Under the pieces are notes generated by a model. It worked only from the letters and a program-made list of their open reading frames with translations. It was not told the origin of the DNA and made no database searches. This document shows, piece after piece, positions 1 through 7,062 of a DNA stretch of 17,428 nt. The DNA comes from UBA3071 sp965369635 (GTDB lineage: Bacteria; Chloroflexota; Anaerolineae; UBA3071): assembly GCA_965369635.1 (NCBI GenBank), contig CBDURC010000029.1:1-17428 (forward strand), in the 5' to 3' direction. The position numbers were made by a program, and so were the translations under genes. The stretch's first letter is position 1. Each line of letters starts with the position of its first letter.

Positions 1-488
1 CCGCGCACGTAAGGGGCCAGCAAATCAATGACCTTCAGCCCGGTGACGAAAACCTCCGTTGAGGGCTGCTGTTGGACGAAAGGGGGCGCCGGTTGGTGAA
101 TGCTACGAACCTGCGTCTCACCCAGGACTGGCCCTTCGTCTATCGGCTGCCCCAACACGTTGAACACACGCCCCAGCGTCTCCCTCCCCACTGGCACCAG
201 TATCTGAGCACCGGTGTCCTCAACCATCATATCGCGGCGCAGCCCGGCCGTTGATTCCATCGCAATGCCACGCACCGTACGACGGTCGAGATGCTGCAGG
301 ACCTCAACAGTGACGCTGTGTTGGCTATTGCGAATGACTAACGCACTCAACAAGGCTGGCAACTCGCCAGCCGCAAAAGAGACGTCTACCACCGGGCCGA
401 TGATGCGCACGATGGTGCCAAGCCTGGGTTGTGGTGTATTCCCCAGGACCGTCTGTTCTACGGCGGTGCGTCCCAGTTGAATGCTCAT
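1..488 (-). CDS. atpD: F-type ATPase beta subunit, N-terminal part (cut by window edge)
   Basis: This is the catalytic beta subunit of an F1-type rotary ATPase. The visible 162 residues cover the N-terminal beta-barrel (GTIVRIIGPVVDVSF, then TVRGIAMESTAGL and VPVGRETLGRVFNVLG) and reach VTGLKVIDLLAPYVR, just before the Walker A loop expected after the edge. The ATG at 486-488 follows the ACT-gene stop by 10 bases; a clear Shine-Dalgarno is lacking, with only GGGAA nearby. About 20 residues precede the barrel. No alpha or gamma gene lies upstream, so beta is the first ATPase gene of this run. Beta-first order is known for the N-ATPase family (atpDCQRBEFAG) and not for ordinary atp operons (alpha-gamma-beta-epsilon). 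Wording such as VLQHLDRRTVRGIA and the PPF segment also recalls N-ATPases, while FNVLGQPIDE is ordinary F-type. Identity as a beta subunit is sure; the subtype is open. Confidence 0.93.
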   Translation of the reverse strand, partial: MSIQLGRTAVEQTVLGNTPQPRLGTIVRIIGPVVDVSFAAGELPALLSALVIRNSQHSVTVEVLQHLDRRTVRGIAMESTAGLRRDMMVEDTGAQILVPVGRETLGRVFNVLGQPIDEGPVLGETQVRSIHQPAPPFVQQQPSTEVFVTGLKVIDLLAPYVR

Positions 489-498
489 AGAGTTCCCG

Positions 499-978
499 TC
501 AGGGCAATGTGAATGCCTCGCGCAGCGCACGGACGGCTTCGTCCAGGCGCTGAGCCTCGATCACGCAAGTGATGGTCGAGAGAGATGTGCTGATGGCGCG
601 GATGTTGATGTTGCAATCGCCCAGGGCTTTGAACATCTGGCCGGCGACGCCGCGCTGTTCGCGGAGATCAAGGCTAAAGAGGCTCACCAACGCCACTTCA
701 GGATCACTGGTAACGGCTTTTCCTCCCACCTCCTCCCGTACGCGCTCGGCAATCGTCAATGCCTGATTTATGTCATCCCGATCCACACACAGGACTATGT
801 GATCCATTTCACCCAGATCAATCAGGTGCACAATGAGTTCGACGTTGATCCCCTGGTCGCTTAAGGCAGAGAGGAACCTGCTGCCCACACCTGGGCGTGA
901 TGGGATGTCCATTATCCCTATCATTGCCAGATGGTCATGCTGGATCAGACCACCGGCCTGGAGTTTGCCGTTAGTCAC
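499..978 (-). CDS. Stand-alone tandem-ACT protein, aspartokinase regulatory (beta) subunit-like
   Basis: The 159-residue protein consists of two ACT domains and matches the regulatory end of aspartate kinase. The first repeat holds GIMDIPSRPGVGSRFLSAL and INVELIVH. The second holds RGVAGQMFKAL, NINIRAISTS, ITCVIEA and AVRALREAF, which parallels the aspartokinase C-terminus closely. No amino-acid-kinase catalytic domain is fused to it or encoded upstream. I chose the GTG at 976-978 because GGAGG lies 7 bases before it; a longer open frame upstream runs through low-complexity C/G tracts and is unlikely to be translated. ACT pairs bind amino acids such as lysine or threonine. In Bacillus-type aspartokinase a separate beta subunit of about this size exists. 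Here it sits between a response regulator and atpD, so it may be a ligand sensor for this operon or a free LysC-type regulatory subunit. Function is inferred from family only. Confidence 0.8.
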   Translation of the reverse strand: MTNGKLQAGGLIQHDHLAMIGIMDIPSRPGVGSRFLSALSDQGINVELIVHLIDLGEMDHIVLCVDRDDINQALTIAERVREEVGGKAVTSDPEVALVSLFSLDLREQRGVAGQMFKALGDCNINIRAISTSLSTITCVIEAQRLDEAVRALREAFTLP

Positions 979-995
979 CGTTTTACCTCCACATC

Positions 996-1014
996 CTTTC
1001 GTTCCTTTCGTGTC
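996..1014. repeat. Copy 1 of a 19-nt dispersed repeat in a gene leader
   Basis: The minus-strand word GACACGAAAGGAACGAAAG occurs here and again, identically, at 1803-1821. Both copies lie a short way upstream of a ribosome binding site (ACT gene here, response regulator there). Confidence 0.8.
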
Positions 1015-1034
1015 TTCATACATGGTGGGACAGA

Positions 1035-1076
1035 CCCCCCCTTTCATCCCCCCCAGTGGGGGGGACAGAGGGGGGG
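1035..1076. repeat. Nested C7/G7 hairpin in spacer
   Basis: Seven C at 1048-1054, AGT, then seven G at 1058-1064 form a perfect stem. An outer C7 (1035-1041) can pair with G7 at 1070-1076. A further GC stem (CCCCGC 1118-1123 with GCGGGG 1128-1133) follows near the regulator stop. There is no T-run, so it is not a classical intrinsic terminator. It could attenuate transcription into the ACT gene and atpD, or simply be a mobile spacer repeat. Confidence 0.6.
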
Positions 1077-1138
1077 AGAGACAATCGGGTGCGCAGCAGG
1101 CGGGCATAGAAGTGCCCCCCCGCCGCAGCGGGGCAAGC

Positions 1139-1777
1139 CTACGCTGACGTACCTGTCGCCTCAGCCGCTATCCGTTGCGCACATTCAGCCAGTTCGCGAA
1201 TGCGACACGCTTCTGCTGAAAGGCCTTGAGCGCGGTGCATGTGCTCGAAGGCCTGGCTGTACAGCGTGGTGGCCTGCCCCCAGTCGTAGGTGAACTCGGC
1301 GATACGGGCCGCCTGTTCCAATGCCAGCGCAGCCAACTCCCACTTGCCCTCCCTGACGTACTGGTCAGCCGCCTGCTCCAGATCTGCCGGGCGTTGCTTG
1401 GGCAATGGGCGCTCAGGCTCGCCCAGGACGCGCTCGATGGTAGGCAGCAGAAGATCGTACCAGTTCGACTTGGGCAAGAACTCGTAGAATCCTAACTGCG
1501 CAGCGCGAGCCTCACTCTCCAGCGAGGCATAGCCCGTGAACATGATCACCCGTATGGAAGGCTGCAACTGGCGCAGCATCGCCGCCACCTGAAAGCCATC
1601 CAGGTCCGGCATCTTCATGTCCAGCAGGGCCACATCGCCATCCACCTTCCGCGCCTGATCGAGCGCCTCTCGGGCACTGCCGGCCGCGACCACGACATAC
1701 CCTGCCCCTTCCAGATAGCCCTTCAGGCTCTCCAGCGCAAGGGGATCATCATCCATCACGAATACTGTTCTCGACAT
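1139..1777 (-). CDS. Response regulator with receiver domain and helical TPR-like output
   Basis: This is a 212-residue cytoplasmic response regulator. The receiver domain fills residues 1-120: acidic pair in MDDDP, phospho-acceptor Asp53 in LLDMKMPD, the Thr of MFTGYAS and the conserved Lys of FLPKS. After a Pro-rich linker the remaining ~85 residues are helical, with an alternating pattern like TPR repeats (ADQYVREGKWELAALALEQA, then WGQATTLYSQAFEHM). No helix-turn-helix or enzymatic output domain is visible, so it probably acts by protein-protein contact. An ATG two codons upstream would touch the Shine-Dalgarno; the chosen ATG has AAGGAGG at 7-base spacing. It follows the receiver-kinase gene by 53 bases and is the natural phosphate sink for that kinase. 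The partner controlled by the helical tail is unknown. Confidence 0.88.
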   Translation of the reverse strand: MSRTVFVMDDDPLALESLKGYLEGAGYVVVAAGSAREALDQARKVDGDVALLDMKMPDLDGFQVAAMLRQLQPSIRVIMFTGYASLESEARAAQLGFYEFLPKSNWYDLLLPTIERVLGEPERPLPKQRPADLEQAADQYVREGKWELAALALEQAARIAEFTYDWGQATTLYSQAFEHMHRAQGLSAEACRIRELAECAQRIAAEATGTSA

Positions 1778-1802
1778 TGTCATTCCTCCTTCATTTCTCC
1801 TT

Positions 1803-1821
1803 CTTTCGTTCCTTTCGTGTC
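1803..1821. repeat. Copy 2 of the 19-nt dispersed repeat
   Basis: Identical to 996-1014. It lies between the stop of the receiver-kinase gene and the Shine-Dalgarno of the response regulator, on the transcribed minus strand. Confidence 0.8.
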
Positions 1822-1830
1822 CTTATGTGT

Positions 1831-2955
1831 TCATTCTGAATCCTGGGGCAGCTCCGAAACCGGCAGCATGACCGTGACCGTCGTCCCTTCTCCTACACTA
1901 CTCTTCACTTCAATACGACCACCATGGTTTTCGATGTTCTTGCGTGCCACGTAAAGTCCCAGCCCACTCCCTTTTTGCCCGTTAGGCCAGACTGAGAAGC
2001 CTATGCCAAAGATCTTCCCCATCGCCCGTGACGGGATGCCGACCCCGGTGTCCTCGACGTCAACAACGATCCAGTCGTCCCCTTCCCGTCGCATGCGCAA
2101 AGTGAGCGTTCCCCCGTCTGCCATGGCCCGCCCCGCGTTAACCAGCAAGTTGTGGAAGGCTCGCTCCAATTGCGCCCGGCTGCCTCGCACCGGAGGAATG
2201 GTCTCATGACACTCATCACAACACTGCCGCTTTATGGTCACCGCTGGATGGGCATAGCTGAACTCCTGCGCCAATCTTCCCAGCAGGCGATGGAGGTCAA
2301 TTGCCTCCCAACGCCAAAGCTCGCGGCTGTCCAACGCCACGGCCACGTGGCCCAGATCGTCAGCCAGTCTCTTGATGCGGGCCAGTATCTGACGGATGAC
2401 CTCGATGGAGCGTTGCCCTTCCTCGCTTTCTTTCACCAGCTCGGCCAGAACCTGCACCCGTTGGGTAAGCACGAAGTACGTTGTGCCGCCCATGTCGTGG
2501 CCCACCTCGCGGGCCAGGAGGCGCAACTCCTCCTCGGCCTGCTGCTTGCGTCGCCGCAGTTCTTGCCACTCAAAGCCCCGCTCGATGCGGACGATCCACT
2601 GATCCAACGGTTCGGATTTGTTCACAAAATCCTTCGCCCCACCCCGCATTGCCTCGACCACGTTCTCATACACACCGTAGGCGCTGAGCATGATGACGTA
2701 GGTTCTGTCCAGCAGATGCTTCTGGTCCAGGAGACGCAGCAATTCCATGCCATCTATATCCGGCATGTTGATGTCCAGCAGCACTACATCGTAGCGGCGT
2801 TCTTCCAATCTGGCTAGCGCCTCGGTCCCACCCGAAGCTGCCTCGACCGTCCAACCTCGAGCCGCGGAGGCGAAGCCTCTGAGAAAGGCAACTGCCTCCT
2901 CGCGGAAAAAGGGTTCATCGTCCACGACCAGGATCGTTCTCCGCTCCGCGCTCAT
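1831..2955 (-). CDS. Receiver-histidine kinase fusion (cytoplasmic hybrid kinase)
   Basis: The 374-residue protein carries an N-terminal receiver (residues 5-125; DDE at 12-14, phospho-acceptor Asp61 in LLDINMPD, Lys113 in FVNKS), then a short coiled-coil (ELRRRKQQAEEELRLL) and a dimerisation helix with the candidate phospho-His153 in EVGHDMGG. An intact ATPase domain follows: N box HNLLVNAGRAM, G1 DVEDTGVGIP, F box FGIGFSVW and G2 GSGLGLYVA. There are no membrane helices. The start overlaps the upstream stop as ATGA, with GGGGAG two bases before it, so translation is coupled to the GAF protein. The H-box has Asp instead of the usual Glu after His. The receiver probably gates the kinase, which in turn would phosphorylate the next regulator. 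A frame open to 3066 is only overlap with the upstream gene. Confidence 0.9.
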   Translation of the reverse strand: MSAERRTILVVDDEPFFREEAVAFLRGFASAARGWTVEAASGGTEALARLEERRYDVVLLDINMPDIDGMELLRLLDQKHLLDRTYVIMLSAYGVYENVVEAMRGGAKDFVNKSEPLDQWIVRIERGFEWQELRRRKQQAEEELRLLAREVGHDMGGTTYFVLTQRVQVLAELVKESEEGQRSIEVIRQILARIKRLADDLGHVAVALDSRELWRWEAIDLHRLLGRLAQEFSYAHPAVTIKRQCCDECHETIPPVRGSRAQLERAFHNLLVNAGRAMADGGTLTLRMRREGDDWIVVDVEDTGVGIPSRAMGKIFGIGFSVWPNGQKGSGLGLYVARKNIENHGGRIEVKSSVGEGTTVTVMLPVSELPQDSE

Positions 2956-4775
2956 GGCTCCCCACCCAGCGGCAGATCGAGCACGAAGCACACGGTCTTG
3001 CCAGATAGTCTCCAGGTGAGGGAGCCCCCATATTGAGTCTCCACCGTCTCCCGTGCCAGGGCCCACTCGAAATGCAGCGGCGACACTTCTTCCACGGGCA
3101 CGCGAGCAGTGCCAGCCATGGACCCGATGATGGATGACAGTTGCTCAGCCATCCCCGCTTCCGCAGCATAGACCTCCGAACGCACATATCGGCCATCTTC
3201 GCTCACCGCTGTGCGCACCTCAAAGCTTCCTCCCTGCTCTCCAAATGCTTCCATCGTCAAGCGAAACAGGGTTACCAGGACGCCAAACAGCTCGTTGGGC
3301 TCGATGAACAACAGAGGCAAATCCCCACGGGTGACGCGAACCTCCACACCGCGGCGGCGGCGCTCTGCCGTCAGCCAGATGAGTGCCTCGCGCACCACGT
3401 CATTCCACTGCGTCATCGTCCTGACGAAGCCAATGCGCTGTGAGAACTTGAGCAGGCCCAAGAACTTGCTGCTCACCTCGTCCAGATTGGTTTCGACGAG
3501 GTCCATACGCCTGGTGAGGCGGGAAGCCAGGCTGGCTGCACTCTCGTCAGGATCCAGTCCCTGCAACTCGCCGCGCAGGTTGCTTACGGCCAGGCGGGCC
3601 ACAGCTAGCGGATTGGCCGCCTCGTGGCGCATGCGTTGGGCCACGGTGCCAAAGGAGGCCACGCGTTGCATCCGCATGGCGGTCACCCCTACGTCGCCAA
3701 GGGTCTTCAGATAGCGAGCGCCCTCCAGCACAGCACAGATCGCTGTCGAAAGCAAGCGCAGGTATTCCTCGTCATTGTGGGTAAACCAATCGCGGTGGCC
3801 GGGAGCACTCGGAATCTTGTTGATGACTTCAAGTGTACCGTGGACCTCGTTGCCCAATCGCAGGGGAATACCGAGAAACGAGCGATAGGCCCCCGAGGGG
3901 AGATGCGAGCCAACCTCTGTGATGCATGGATCGTCCCAACCCGCCAGGACAGCGGCCTCGCGCAACTGAAGGGAGGCTTCGGTACGGATGATGTGACCCG
4001 TCAGACCTTCACCCACTTTGTGGGCCAGCGTACCGACCAGCCCTTCGGGCAGGCCACTGGCCGCTCGTAATACCACACGGCTGCTGTTCACCTCATCTCG
4101 CAGATAGATCTGGCACGCCTCTGTGCGAAAGCCCTTCCTGACCCGTGTCACCACGGCTTGCAGCATTTCACCGACAGGACGCCGCGGGTCCAGTTCCGAG
4201 CCGATGTCCAACAACAATCGGAAGTAACGGGCTCGACGCTTCTCCCGCTCGTAGCGCTGAGAGTTCTCGATGGCGATGCGTACCATGCCCGCCATGTGGC
4301 TCAATAGCCGCTCATCGTGTTCGTCGAATTGCTGCCCCTTTCCCCCCCCAGAGACGCGGAGCACGCCGAGAACGACAGCCCCTTCCTTGGCCAATATAGG
4401 CACGGCCAGATAGGCCAGGCCGACCTCAGCGTGGATCTCGGAGTATTTCTTACTCCAGACCAGATCCTTGGCGATGCCTCGTAATTCCTCGTTGTCCCTG
4501 ACGTTGGCGATACGCAGGGGGTGGCCATGTTTGACGATCCAGCCGGTTAGCCCTTCTCCCGGCGCGTACTCTATCCGCTCCGCTGGCATCTTCACGCTCT
4601 CCACAAGACCCGTGGTGCCGCGCAAGACGTAGCGACCGGTGATGTCGTCGCGCAGGAATATGGACGAACCGCCAGCATCGAGCCTGTCGCGAGCGTAGCG
4701 CACAACCAGCGCCATCAGACGATCGCGATCCAACTCGCCGTAGATTTCCAGCAGTTCCTGGTCAAATTCGAGCAT
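2952..4775 (-). CDS. Double-GAF sensor with degenerate histidine-kinase core (probable pseudokinase)
   Basis: The 607-residue soluble protein has two GAF domains (about residues 15-170 and 185-345; each with a GEGLTGWIV/GEGLTGHII turn and a PI/IPL strand), followed by a kinase-like region. The dimerisation helix is good: QRMRHEAANPLAVARL with His384 and the classic HE..NP form. The ATPase domain, in contrast, has lost its nucleotide motifs. The N-box position reads VTLFRLTMEAF without Asn, no DxGxG G1 loop is present, and the G2 position is FEWALARETVETQYGG without GLGL. I infer that it senses a signal through the GAF domains and cannot bind ATP normally. It may dimerise with, or be phosphorylated by, the intact kinase encoded next. 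The ATG at 4775 has AGGGAG four bases before it; an ATG at 4793 is possible but its Shine-Dalgarno is too close. Confidence 0.85.
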   Translation of the reverse strand: MLEFDQELLEIYGELDRDRLMALVVRYARDRLDAGGSSIFLRDDITGRYVLRGTTGLVESVKMPAERIEYAPGEGLTGWIVKHGHPLRIANVRDNEELRGIAKDLVWSKKYSEIHAEVGLAYLAVPILAKEGAVVLGVLRVSGGGKGQQFDEHDERLLSHMAGMVRIAIENSQRYEREKRRARYFRLLLDIGSELDPRRPVGEMLQAVVTRVRKGFRTEACQIYLRDEVNSSRVVLRAASGLPEGLVGTLAHKVGEGLTGHIIRTEASLQLREAAVLAGWDDPCITEVGSHLPSGAYRSFLGIPLRLGNEVHGTLEVINKIPSAPGHRDWFTHNDEEYLRLLSTAICAVLEGARYLKTLGDVGVTAMRMQRVASFGTVAQRMRHEAANPLAVARLAVSNLRGELQGLDPDESAASLASRLTRRMDLVETNLDEVSSKFLGLLKFSQRIGFVRTMTQWNDVVREALIWLTAERRRRGVEVRVTRGDLPLLFIEPNELFGVLVTLFRLTMEAFGEQGGSFEVRTAVSEDGRYVRSEVYAAEAGMAEQLSSIIGSMAGTARVPVEEVSPLHFEWALARETVETQYGGSLTWRLSGKTVCFVLDLPLGGEP

Positions 4776-4800
4776 CTCACTCCCTGCTTTCATTCCCTAC

Positions 4801-6873
4801 CTACTCGAACAGGTCTAGACCGTATTGGATGAACAGTGGCAACAAGGTAATGGACATGATGTTCTGCAACTTGACCAGGATATGCAAAGATGGCCCGGCA
4901 GTGTCCTTGAGAGGGTCGCCAAAGGTGTCACCGATCACAGCAGCGGCGTGAGCATCGCTGCCCTTGCCACCGTAGAGCCCTCCCTCGATCAACTTCTTGG
5001 CGTTATCTAGGATCCCACCGGCGTTAAACAGGGTCTTTGACAACGCCGCAGACGAAGCCTTAACGCCAATCAGATAAGCCGCCAAGGCCCAGACACCCAT
5101 GGTGAAACCAACTATGATGGGGATAACCATCGAGATAACGGTAGGCAGCAACATCTTCCGCAGAGCATTGGCCGTCGCTAGGTCCACACAGCGAGAGTAC
5201 TCCGGAGTGGCTTTCCCTTCCATCAACCCCCGAATCTCGCGGAACTGGCGGCGCACCTCCTCGACTATCTTGAAGGCACCGTCATTGACAGCCCGCAAGG
5301 TCAGCGCCGAAAACAGGTAGGGAGTGGCGATGCCAAAGAACAAGCCACAAATGTTCAATGGATTGGTCAAGTTGACCCAGAAATCGTTGAGGTTGCTCAA
5401 CTGGATGCCTTGTAGGCGAGCGATCTCAAATAGATAGGCGAACAGGATCACCAGACTGCCCATCGTCGCACAGCTCATCGCGTACCCCTTGGCCAGGGCC
5501 TTGGTCACGTTGCCCACAGCGTCCAGAGCGTCGCCGGCCTTTCGAGTCTCCCCGCTCAAACCAGCCATCTGGCTGATGCCGGCCGAGTTGTCGACGATGG
5601 GACCGAAGGCATCGCCGGCCATGATGATCCCCTTCATCTCCTTGATGCCCATAGTGGCGGCGGCGATGTAGTAGATTCCTTCCAATCCCCCACCACCTAT
5701 GAGCCAGGAGAGGAGTATGATGGCCCCTAGAATGTACTCAGCCCACACTGTACTCTCCATACCGTAGGAGAATCCCGTCAGGATGCCCAGCGCCGGGCCA
5801 CTCTGAGCATAGCGAGCGGTCTCACGCACCGGTCTCCCATGAGCACTGGTGTAGTACTGGACAACGGCCACGATCGCAAGGGTTCCCACCATCCCCAGGG
5901 CTTGAGCGTAGAAGAGGCCCACGTCGTGCATAATCCAGCGCGCAACCCCGTAGAAGAAAACCAAGCAGGTGAGAGCAGTGCCCAACAAACCAATGTTGAC
6001 TGCCCTCGTTGGGTTTCCCTCATCTCGCCCACGCACCAGAAACACACCAACCAGAGTGGCCAGCACCCCAAGAGCGCGCGCCATGAGGGGAAACATCACC
6101 CCAGCCCAGCCGTACTTGCTGAAGAAGATGGGAGAAGCGGCGATGATCATGGTAGTGATCACATTATCTGCGCCCGACTCGAAGAGGTCGGCACCCCGGC
6201 CAGCGCAATCGCCGACATTGTCTCCCACCAAATCGGCGATGACCGCCGCGTTGCGGGGGTCATCCTCAGGAATACCGGCCTCGACCTTGCCCACCAGGTC
6301 GGCTCCGATGTCGGCGGCTTTGGTGTAGATGCCACCGCCCAACTGGGCGAAGAGTGCCGAGAGGCTGGCCCCAAAACCGAAGCCGACCAACATACTCACC
6401 CCTTCTGGGTCATCCGGCCCCAGTCCGAAGATGGACATGAGCAACACAATGCCCAGCAGGTTCAGGGAGACGATGGAGAGCCCCATGACCGAGCCTCCCC
6501 GGAAGGCGACGGTCAAGGCTCTACCAGCCGAAGTCCGGGCCGCGTTGGAGGTGCGCACGTTGGCCCGCGTGGCTACGTTCATGCCGATGAAGACGGCCAG
6601 CAGCGAGAAGACGGATCCCATCACGAAGCCGAAGGCGATCTGCCACTGCAGGAAGATCAGCAGCAGCACCGCGATGCCAGCGATGAAGTAGGCGATGGTC
6701 TGGAACTCCCGCCGCAGGAAAGCGTTCGCCCCCTCTTGGATGAAAGAAGCGATCTCCTGCATGCGAGCAGTGCCAGAATCTTGCTTGATGACCCACCAAG
6801 CCAAGATGCCGACGAAGATCATGCCGACGATGCCGGCCAGGGGAATAAGGAAGTTGATGATGATTGGGCTCAT
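4801..6873 (-). CDS. hppA: Membrane ion-translocating pyrophosphatase (H+-PPase)
   Basis: The 690-residue integral membrane pump couples hydrolysis of pyrophosphate to ion export. All signature loops are present: DIGADLVGKVE (188-198), EDDPRNAAVIADLVGDNVGD (203-222), DNSAGI (428-433), and GDTFGDPLKDTAGPSLHIL (648-666). About 16 hydrophobic segments span the length, normal for the family. Lys458 in GNVTKA is the hallmark of the K+-independent class, but the companion position three residues later is Ala (KALAKG) where that class usually has Thr. The ion gate region reads GADLFES, which alone does not separate H+ from Na+ transport. The ATG at 6873 was chosen since the conserved N-terminal helix starts there; a frame reaching 7002 encodes Cys/His-rich non-family sequence. 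It leads the minus-strand unit that ends with atpD, and its stop is 25 bases from the next start. Confidence 0.96.
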   Translation of the reverse strand: MSPIIINFLIPLAGIVGMIFVGILAWWVIKQDSGTARMQEIASFIQEGANAFLRREFQTIAYFIAGIAVLLLIFLQWQIAFGFVMGSVFSLLAVFIGMNVATRANVRTSNAARTSAGRALTVAFRGGSVMGLSIVSLNLLGIVLLMSIFGLGPDDPEGVSMLVGFGFGASLSALFAQLGGGIYTKAADIGADLVGKVEAGIPEDDPRNAAVIADLVGDNVGDCAGRGADLFESGADNVITTMIIAASPIFFSKYGWAGVMFPLMARALGVLATLVGVFLVRGRDEGNPTRAVNIGLLGTALTCLVFFYGVARWIMHDVGLFYAQALGMVGTLAIVAVVQYYTSAHGRPVRETARYAQSGPALGILTGFSYGMESTVWAEYILGAIILLSWLIGGGGLEGIYYIAAATMGIKEMKGIIMAGDAFGPIVDNSAGISQMAGLSGETRKAGDALDAVGNVTKALAKGYAMSCATMGSLVILFAYLFEIARLQGIQLSNLNDFWVNLTNPLNICGLFFGIATPYLFSALTLRAVNDGAFKIVEEVRRQFREIRGLMEGKATPEYSRCVDLATANALRKMLLPTVISMVIPIIVGFTMGVWALAAYLIGVKASSAALSKTLFNAGGILDNAKKLIEGGLYGGKGSDAHAAAVIGDTFGDPLKDTAGPSLHILVKLQNIMSITLLPLFIQYGLDLFE

Positions 6874-6965
6874 CTGTAGTCGGTTCTCCCCTCTTGAGAA
6901 AAGAAGAGTGATGTAGCACAGCCGATTCGTTCTCAGATGCGGCGGGGCTTGGACACACGATGCAC

Positions 6966-6994
6966 AGTATACACAAGTCCCCATGTTCCGCCAA
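6966..6994 (-). promoter_or_regulatory. Putative sigma70 promoter for hppA
   Basis: On the minus strand TTGGCG (6989-6994) and TATACT (6966-6971) are separated by 17 bases. This would give a leader of about 85 bases before the hppA ATG. The -10 is good and the -35 matches at 4 of 6 positions; it is a pattern call only. Confidence 0.4.
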
Positions 6995-7014
6995 ATAGCC
7001 AATGAGAGCTACTG

Positions 7015-7062
7015 GTAGGGGCGAAGCGTGCCCCGCTTGGGGCGGGGCGTGGCCTCCCCTAC
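7015..7062. repeat. GC-rich hairpin repeat at the end of the aldehyde oxidoreductase gene
   Basis: Outer arms GTAGGGG (7015-7021) and CCCCTAC (7056-7062) enclose a strong stem GCCCCGC (7030-7036) / GCGGGGC (7042-7048) with a 5-base loop. The outer right arm overlaps the stop codon of the minus-strand oxidoreductase gene. It could act as a transcript 3' end, although no T-run follows. It also has the look of a dispersed spacer repeat. Confidence 0.5.

Noticed and set aside
979..1107. Longer start for the ACT gene
   Set aside because: It would translate homopolymer hairpins; the GTG at 978 has a good GGAGG.
2956..3066. Longer start for the receiver-kinase
   Set aside because: The extension is out-of-frame sequence of the GAF gene; the ATGA overlap and the receiver start at residue 5 favour 2955.
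5839..6879. A 346-codon plus-strand open frame opposite hppA
   Set aside because: It is the mirror of a highly conserved membrane protein gene, has Asp/His/Gln-rich unnatural composition, and no family motif.
6874..7002. Longer start for hppA
   Set aside because: The added residues are Cys/His-rich, contain the putative promoter, and do not match the family.
7015..7062. Classical rho-independent terminator after AOR
   Set aside because: The stem is strong but no T-run follows on the minus strand, so it is listed only as a hairpin repeat.
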